This document shows, in pieces, positions 48,750 through 52,184 of a stretch of DNA of 52,184 nt. The position numbers and the translations under genes are program-made. This stretch comes from JAEUMY01 sp031394355 (GTDB lineage Bacteria; Pseudomonadota; Gammaproteobacteria; Burkholderiales; Usitatibacteraceae): positions 1 through 52,184 of the forward strand of contig JANNSU010000045.1 in the NCBI GenBank assembly GCA_031394355.1. Direction: 5' to 3'. The notes under the pieces were generated by a model, which had not been told where the DNA came from, did not search any database, and was given only the letters and a program-made list of their open reading frames with translations. Within the stretch, counting starts at the first letter, position 1; the number at the start of each line of letters is the position of its first letter.

Positions 48750-49541
48750 CTACATCCCTTGCCGAAACGTGACAGCAAAGTAATTGCAAACCGAAACAGT
48801 GCCTTCTTTCTCGGGCCATACTTTGTCGAAGCGTGAGGCGAGCAAGCCCAAGCGGATCGATTCGCCATAGGCTTCAGTACCCTCTTTCGAGGTGTGTATC
48901 GAGGTCAATTTTGCATCGAGCGCCTTGCCGGTTGCGGCGTCCACCGTCAGCATCGCTTGCACCGACACCTCGACCGAGTCCTGCGAAATCTGGCCTCTTG
49001 ATGATCGTCTGATCGTTTCCGCGACCTCCTTGATGTTGGTCGTTCTGGCATAGCGCAGGTTTCCTGGCAACGGCTTTTGCAACTGCGAGACTCTGGTGGA
49101 CGGCTTGCCGTCCTTGATCTCGAACCAGACGCGGTTAGTCCCTTCGGCCTCGATATGTTTGCAGTTCAGGTTGAACGTTGGCTTGTAAAACCAGTGTTGG
49201 ACTGCCTCCGCGACCGCTGCTTCGAAGGCCGGCACGGCAGGCGTAGACGTCATGCTGATCACTCCCTTGTATGCACCCGAGTCGGAAATCGACACGCGCA
49301 CATCCACGTACCCGGTCACGCCTTGCGCAAGCTCCGCAGCCGGATAGGTGGGCTGCACCACCTTCCTGGGATGCGTCCATTCGGTGGGATTTGCCGCGAA
49401 ATAGAAAGTACGCTCTGGGGATTTTGATTCGTTGGCATATGCAGCCGGGGTAAGGCACAGGCAAAGGCCCAGTGCGATCCATGCAGGGCGGGACCGGACA
49501 AGCAACGCAACTGCATGTTCAAGAAATGGACGGATATCCAT
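48750..49541 (-). CDS. TonB C-terminal domain protein (paralogue of the one at 31274)
   Basis: A 263-residue exported protein. The ATG at 49541 has AAGG nine bases ahead; upstream ATG (49550) and TTG (49559) are less favourable. A signal or anchor helix lies at residues about 18-36 (RPAWIALGLCLCLTPAAYA). The canonical TonB-C unit at about 55-145 reads RKVVQPTYPAAELAQGVTGYVDVRVSISDSGAYKGVISMTSTPAVPAFEAAVAEAVQHWFYKP; a second, weaker one follows (VQAMLTVDAATGKALDAKLTSI). No Pro-rich spacer is present. Role inferred as periplasmic partner or degenerate energy transducer. Confidence 0.85.
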   Translation of the reverse strand: MDIRPFLEHAVALLVRSRPAWIALGLCLCLTPAAYANESKSPERTFYFAANPTEWTHPRKVVQPTYPAAELAQGVTGYVDVRVSISDSGAYKGVISMTSTPAVPAFEAAVAEAVQHWFYKPTFNLNCKHIEAEGTNRVWFEIKDGKPSTRVSQLQKPLPGNLRYARTTNIKEVAETIRRSSRGQISQDSVEVSVQAMLTVDAATGKALDAKLTSIHTSKEGTEAYGESIRLGLLASRFDKVWPEKEGTVSVCNYFAVTFRQGM

Positions 49542-49612
49542 TTCACGCATCCTTGCCAAGGGCAGACACAGATATTCGGAACATCGAATTTCCCATTCTC
49601 AAAAAGACTGAC

Positions 49613-50578
49613 TCAGCGAAGCCAGGCAGAGGGCTGAAAAACCTTTAAGACCTTCCCGACAATCATCCGCTCCGGCACAAAGCCCCAGTAGCGGCCGTCA
49701 TCGGCGTTATCGCGATTGTCCCCGAGCACAAAGTAGTGCCCGTCGGGAATCGAGCACGTGAATCCTCGATCTTCATACTCGCAACGTTCCCGACCCGTGA
49801 AAGACCGAATTGGTCCCATAAGTGGAGGCCGATCCGCTCGTGTCTGCACCTTGTGGGTACCCGCCTCCATGGATTCCTCCCAGGCGGCAAATTGTGTCGT
49901 ACTTCCATTCTCCGGAATCAGTTCAGTGATGAGGCCCGCCGCCACCGTCAGAACTTCCTTCCCATTGATACTGAGGCGCTTGTCGAGGTAGCTGACCTTG
50001 TCGCCGGGCAGGCCGACCAGACGCTTCACGAATTGCCGCTCTGGTGCCAGCGGGTAGTCAAACACGATCACATCCCCGCGCCGCAGTGAGCTCGACACTG
50101 GCCGGGAAAGGAACTGCATCCCATGAGTGCCGTAATGCCCGTAGCCCCACTTCTCAACCAGCATGTAGGACTTGATCGGGATGGAGGGGTGCATCGAACT
50201 TGATGGCACGCTGAATGGCTCGACGAAGAATGCCCGGAGGGTGACTGTCAATGTCACGTATGCACCCACCAAAGACACCAGCCCGATCCACGTACTGAAC
50301 CATGGCCGCTTGTTGACTGGCGCCCACACACGAATGATCAAGTGTGCATGAATCACGGCGATGACCATCAGTGCCAGCATCGCAAACAGAAGTAAGTGTC
50401 TCAGCGCACCCTCGGCCCACAGAAAATAGTGTGCTGTCTGAATGGAGGAGCCCACGAGGAAGTAAATCAATGCCGCCATCGGACGACCCAGGTACAGGAA
50501 GCCGATCGGCGCCAGTAACAGCGCAAGCGGCAATGCGATCCACCGTTTGGGCATCCAGGACGCGGGATTTGTTTGCAT
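49613..50578 (-). CDS. lepB: Signal peptidase I
   Basis: A 321-residue inner-membrane serine/lysine protease that removes Sec and Tat signal peptides. Unlike E. coli LepB, the N terminus holds an extra hydrophobic module of three or four helices (residues 12-110). Box B PFSVPSSSMHPSI carries nucleophile Ser128. Box D GDVIVFDYP...QFVKRLVGLPGDKV carries general-base Lys185. Box E GHYFVLGDNRDNADDGRYWGFVP is intact, so it should be active. The extra N-terminal module suggests a second, specialised peptidase rather than the housekeeping one, which usually sits beside lepA/rnc. No ribosome site is obvious. Confidence 0.93.
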   Translation of the reverse strand: MQTNPASWMPKRWIALPLALLLAPIGFLYLGRPMAALIYFLVGSSIQTAHYFLWAEGALRHLLLFAMLALMVIAVIHAHLIIRVWAPVNKRPWFSTWIGLVSLVGAYVTLTVTLRAFFVEPFSVPSSSMHPSIPIKSYMLVEKWGYGHYGTHGMQFLSRPVSSSLRRGDVIVFDYPLAPERQFVKRLVGLPGDKVSYLDKRLSINGKEVLTVAAGLITELIPENGSTTQFAAWEESMEAGTHKVQTRADRPPLMGPIRSFTGRERCEYEDRGFTCSIPDGHYFVLGDNRDNADDGRYWGFVPERMIVGKVLKVFQPSAWLR

Positions 50579-50683
50579 GAGAGCAGGGGCGGTTGATGAA
50601 ATTGGCGCTACTGGGTCTCGGCGAGAATTCGAAGCATCGCTTCTCTCCGAGTAATTCCGTGAAGCGATTTTCTCAGATTATGC

Positions 50684-50715
50684 AAACAAAAACCCCATCA
50701 AGTTTGATGGGGTTT
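50684..50715 (-). terminator. Intrinsic terminator of the reverse-transcriptase transcript
   Basis: On the minus strand AAACCCCATCAA and TTGATGGGGTTT form a 12-bp stem (tiny loop) followed by TTTTTGTTT. It lies 83 bases past the reverse-transcriptase stop and upstream of lepB, separating the two transcripts. Confidence 0.85.
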
Positions 50716-50718
50716 GGG

Positions 50719-50730
50719 GCGAATATTCGC
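50719..50730. repeat. GCGAATATTCGC palindrome between terminator and reverse transcriptase
   Basis: Starts three bases from the terminator stem and about 70 bases past the reverse-transcriptase stop. Confidence 0.95.
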
Positions 50731-50766
50731 AAGAATTTGCAGTGAACCATGTGGATCTTGCGTAGC

Positions 50767-50791
50767 TTGCTACATTGCTAGACCTGACCCC
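50767..50791. repeat. Direct repeat, copy 2 (TTGCTACATTGCTAG...CCTGACCCC)
   Basis: Ends eight bases before the reverse-transcriptase stop codon. Together with copy 1 at 48638 it brackets the TonB-C and lepB genes. Confidence 0.9.
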
Positions 50792-50798
50792 ATTGGCG

Positions 50799-52184
50799 CT
50801 ATCGAGCCAAGCCAAGAAAACGATAGGCCTCAGGCGATAGTTTAGAAAGATCAATGCCTAGTCCGCCTACATAGAGTTTTTTCAGAATCTTCTGCTCAAT
50901 GCTGTCGAGCTTTTGTTCCAACTGATCAATGTTTGAGCACATCTCGTAAGCGTGAATGTAACCGGCCTTGCGGGAACTCAAACTCCTGCCAAGCTTCGCT
51001 AGCGTGATGCGACGAGCGAGGAGTTCGCTGATATTGCCAAGGTCAAGTAATGCCTTTTCGACTTTAGCCATCTGCTCCGGTAATAACTTGATCAAGTAAC
51101 CCTCCTCGGATTTGAAAATTGCAGCGCCAAGGAATTCGGCGGGCGCTTCTTCGTCATAAATTACAGACTTTGAATTTGCAATTTCAATTGCTGGGATCTC
51201 TAGTTCTTCTTTCGCAAGTGATGCTCGACAAAATGAGTCGATCTGGGCACATTGACCTCTTCCGTTTGCGAAAAAAATTAGGTCATCCGCATATCGAATT
51301 GCAGCGAATCCTCTTTTTTCTACGTCCTTGTCAAATCTTTCTAGTATGAGATTTGAGAAAAATGGTGATAAGGGCATTCCTTGCCTAACACCTTTACGTT
51401 CCTTTATTCCCAGCTTCTTGATTTTCCTCTCGATCACACGCGTCGTAACTGCAATCTCGCAGTCAATCGCCTTGCCGAGTAGATCATGCAAGCTTGACTC
51501 TCGAACAACGCGGCGCATCCGTTCTTTCAGCAGATCGCGAGGAATCCGATCAAAAAACGCAGTGATGTCGGTCTTAAATACCCAGGGGGTTGTGCCACGC
51601 AATCGAACTGCTGCTTCAAGCGCCTTCCTGACGGTCCTGCCACGAAGGAACCCGTAGCTGATTTTGTTCGAATAGCGATCGTTATATTTTTCTGTAAGGA
51701 AATCGAGGATGGCGCCTTGGACCACTTGGTCTTGAGTTGTTGGTATGCAAATGACGCGCAATTTGCCGTTTGATTTTTCTATCAGATGTGGCCGCAAGAG
51801 GCTGAAGGAGAAGGTCCTCTGTCGTAAGACTCGCGATAAGTTTTTTATGTTCGACGTTGCATCGCGCTCGAAATCATTCAAGCTAATTTCGTCGACGCCA
51901 TAGGAGCTGCGTGATTTTGGCCTTGCGCCACTCCACAATCGTCGCCAAGCTTTCATCAGCCGAGCCGGCGACGTTACGTCATCAAATGCCGTGGGCATTT
52001 GCAGGAGTGCGCAGGTGTCGTATTCCCCCAGACCCGCGCCCGAAGACCCTGACAGCTTCCTCGAAACCGACATCATCGAATGATTCAGCGGTATCTCGGT
52101 CACTGCGTATGACGCTGGGGCGGTGTATTGCCCCTGCGACATGGCGCCGCGGTGGAACGTGCCGCGCAACACGCGAAGATGCAT
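50799..52184 (-). CDS. Stand-alone reverse transcriptase, 5' end at or beyond window edge
   Basis: At least 399 residues of clear RT, 461 if the ATG at the very edge is used. Numbering from that ATG: fingers motif SLLRPHLIEKSNGKLRVICIP (129-148), ISYGFLRGRTVRKAL (175-189), motif A FKTDITAFFDRIP with Asp206, motif 4 GVRQGMPLSPFFSNLIL (265-281) and catalytic YADD 298-301. There is no maturase X, HNH endonuclease, integrase or protease domain, and no retron msr-msd was found nearby. The C terminus (helical, ending YRFLGLAR) resembles no domain I know. Starts at 52142, 52076 or 51998 are possible; none has a ribosome site. Base composition is markedly more A/T-rich than the rest (51301-51360 has 22 G/C of 60), suggesting recent transfer. 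Anti-phage DRT/UG or a group-II-derived RT are the likeliest classes. Confidence 0.9.
   Translation of the reverse strand: MHLRVLRGTFHRGAMSQGQYTAPASYAVTEIPLNHSMMSVSRKLSGSSGAGLGEYDTCALLQMPTAFDDVTSPARLMKAWRRLWSGARPKSRSSYGVDEISLNDFERDATSNIKNLSRVLRQRTFSFSLLRPHLIEKSNGKLRVICIPTTQDQVVQGAILDFLTEKYNDRYSNKISYGFLRGRTVRKALEAAVRLRGTTPWVFKTDITAFFDRIPRDLLKERMRRVVRESSLHDLLGKAIDCEIAVTTRVIERKIKKLGIKERKGVRQGMPLSPFFSNLILERFDKDVEKRGFAAIRYADDLIFFANGRGQCAQIDSFCRASLAKEELEIPAIEIANSKSVIYDEEAPAEFLGAAIFKSEEGYLIKLLPEQMAKVEKALLDLGNISELLARRITLAKLGRSLSSRKAGYIHAYEMCSNIDQLEQKLDSIEQKILKKLYVGGLGIDLSKLSPEAYRFLGLAR

Noticed and set aside
49569..49579. CAGATATTCGG as another palindrome copy
   Set aside because: At least four mismatches to the 12-bp consensus; not counted.
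50579..50798. Gap next to the reverse transcriptase considered as a retron msr-msd
   Set aside because: Only a terminator hairpin, a palindrome and a direct repeat are visible. It is 3' of the RT gene, whereas retron ncRNA normally lies 5', which is outside the window.

Overview
The window looks like chromosomal DNA of a high-G+C Gram-negative bacterium. Supporting signs are TonB-dependent and beta-barrel outer-membrane proteins, many lipoproteins with lipobox cysteines, an RND pump and Sec-type signal peptides. The lysine/alanine-rich histone-like protein with its conserved C-terminal segment, and the paired DUF6502/DUF5666 genes, point to Betaproteobacteria. This is an inference; no rRNA or other phylogenetic marker is present.

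Layout. 0-9 kb: a proline-rich TonB-like membrane protein, PQQ-type sugar dehydrogenase, LuxR-HTH/VOC fusion, TonB-dependent receptor, DM13 protein, nitroreductase, a protein of unknown function and an MDR reductase. 9-21 kb: DUF885 peptidase-like protein, class V aminotransferase, ART-like/HEAT protein, small barrel protein, oligopeptide-binding protein, phosphodiester glycosidase-like lipoprotein, amidohydrolase, SGNH lipoprotein, an 83-residue protein and an outer-membrane barrel. 21-31 kb: the overlapping DUF6502-DUF5666 pair behind a promoter/operator, a D-aminopeptidase-like S12 hydrolase, and an RND adaptor-permease operon with a strong terminator. 30-40 kb: TPR protein, N-acyl-D-amino-acid deacylase coupled to a TonB-C protein, LytS/LytTR two-component operon with an NTF2-like gene, active-type GGDEF cyclase, membrane protein. 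40-48 kb: CadC-like sensor-regulator with a propeller, NHL propeller, DUF2306, alpha/beta hydrolase, patatin phospholipase, histone-like protein behind an operator. 48-52 kb: second TonB-C protein, signal peptidase I, and a stand-alone reverse transcriptase of distinctly lower G+C that runs to the window edge.

The most striking feature is not a gene. The perfect palindrome GCGAATATTCGC occurs 25 times by eye, with at least seven further one-mismatch copies. About 0.002 copies would be expected by chance at roughly 62% G+C. Copies sit mainly just beyond stop codons, some lie in frame inside genes (most often read Ala-Asn-Ile-Arg), and several mark the ends of long intergenic inverted repeats built from GATGAACGC-type units. 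Two other dispersed repeat families (CCCCCTTTTC...GGGGGATTGAGGGGG and a CCCGGCGAAGGCCGGG type) share the same gaps. No tRNA, rRNA, CRISPR array or complete insertion sequence was seen.

Most genes stand alone with their own gaps. Clear operons are adaptor-permease, kinase-regulator-NTF2, DUF6502-DUF5666 and deacylase-TonB-C.
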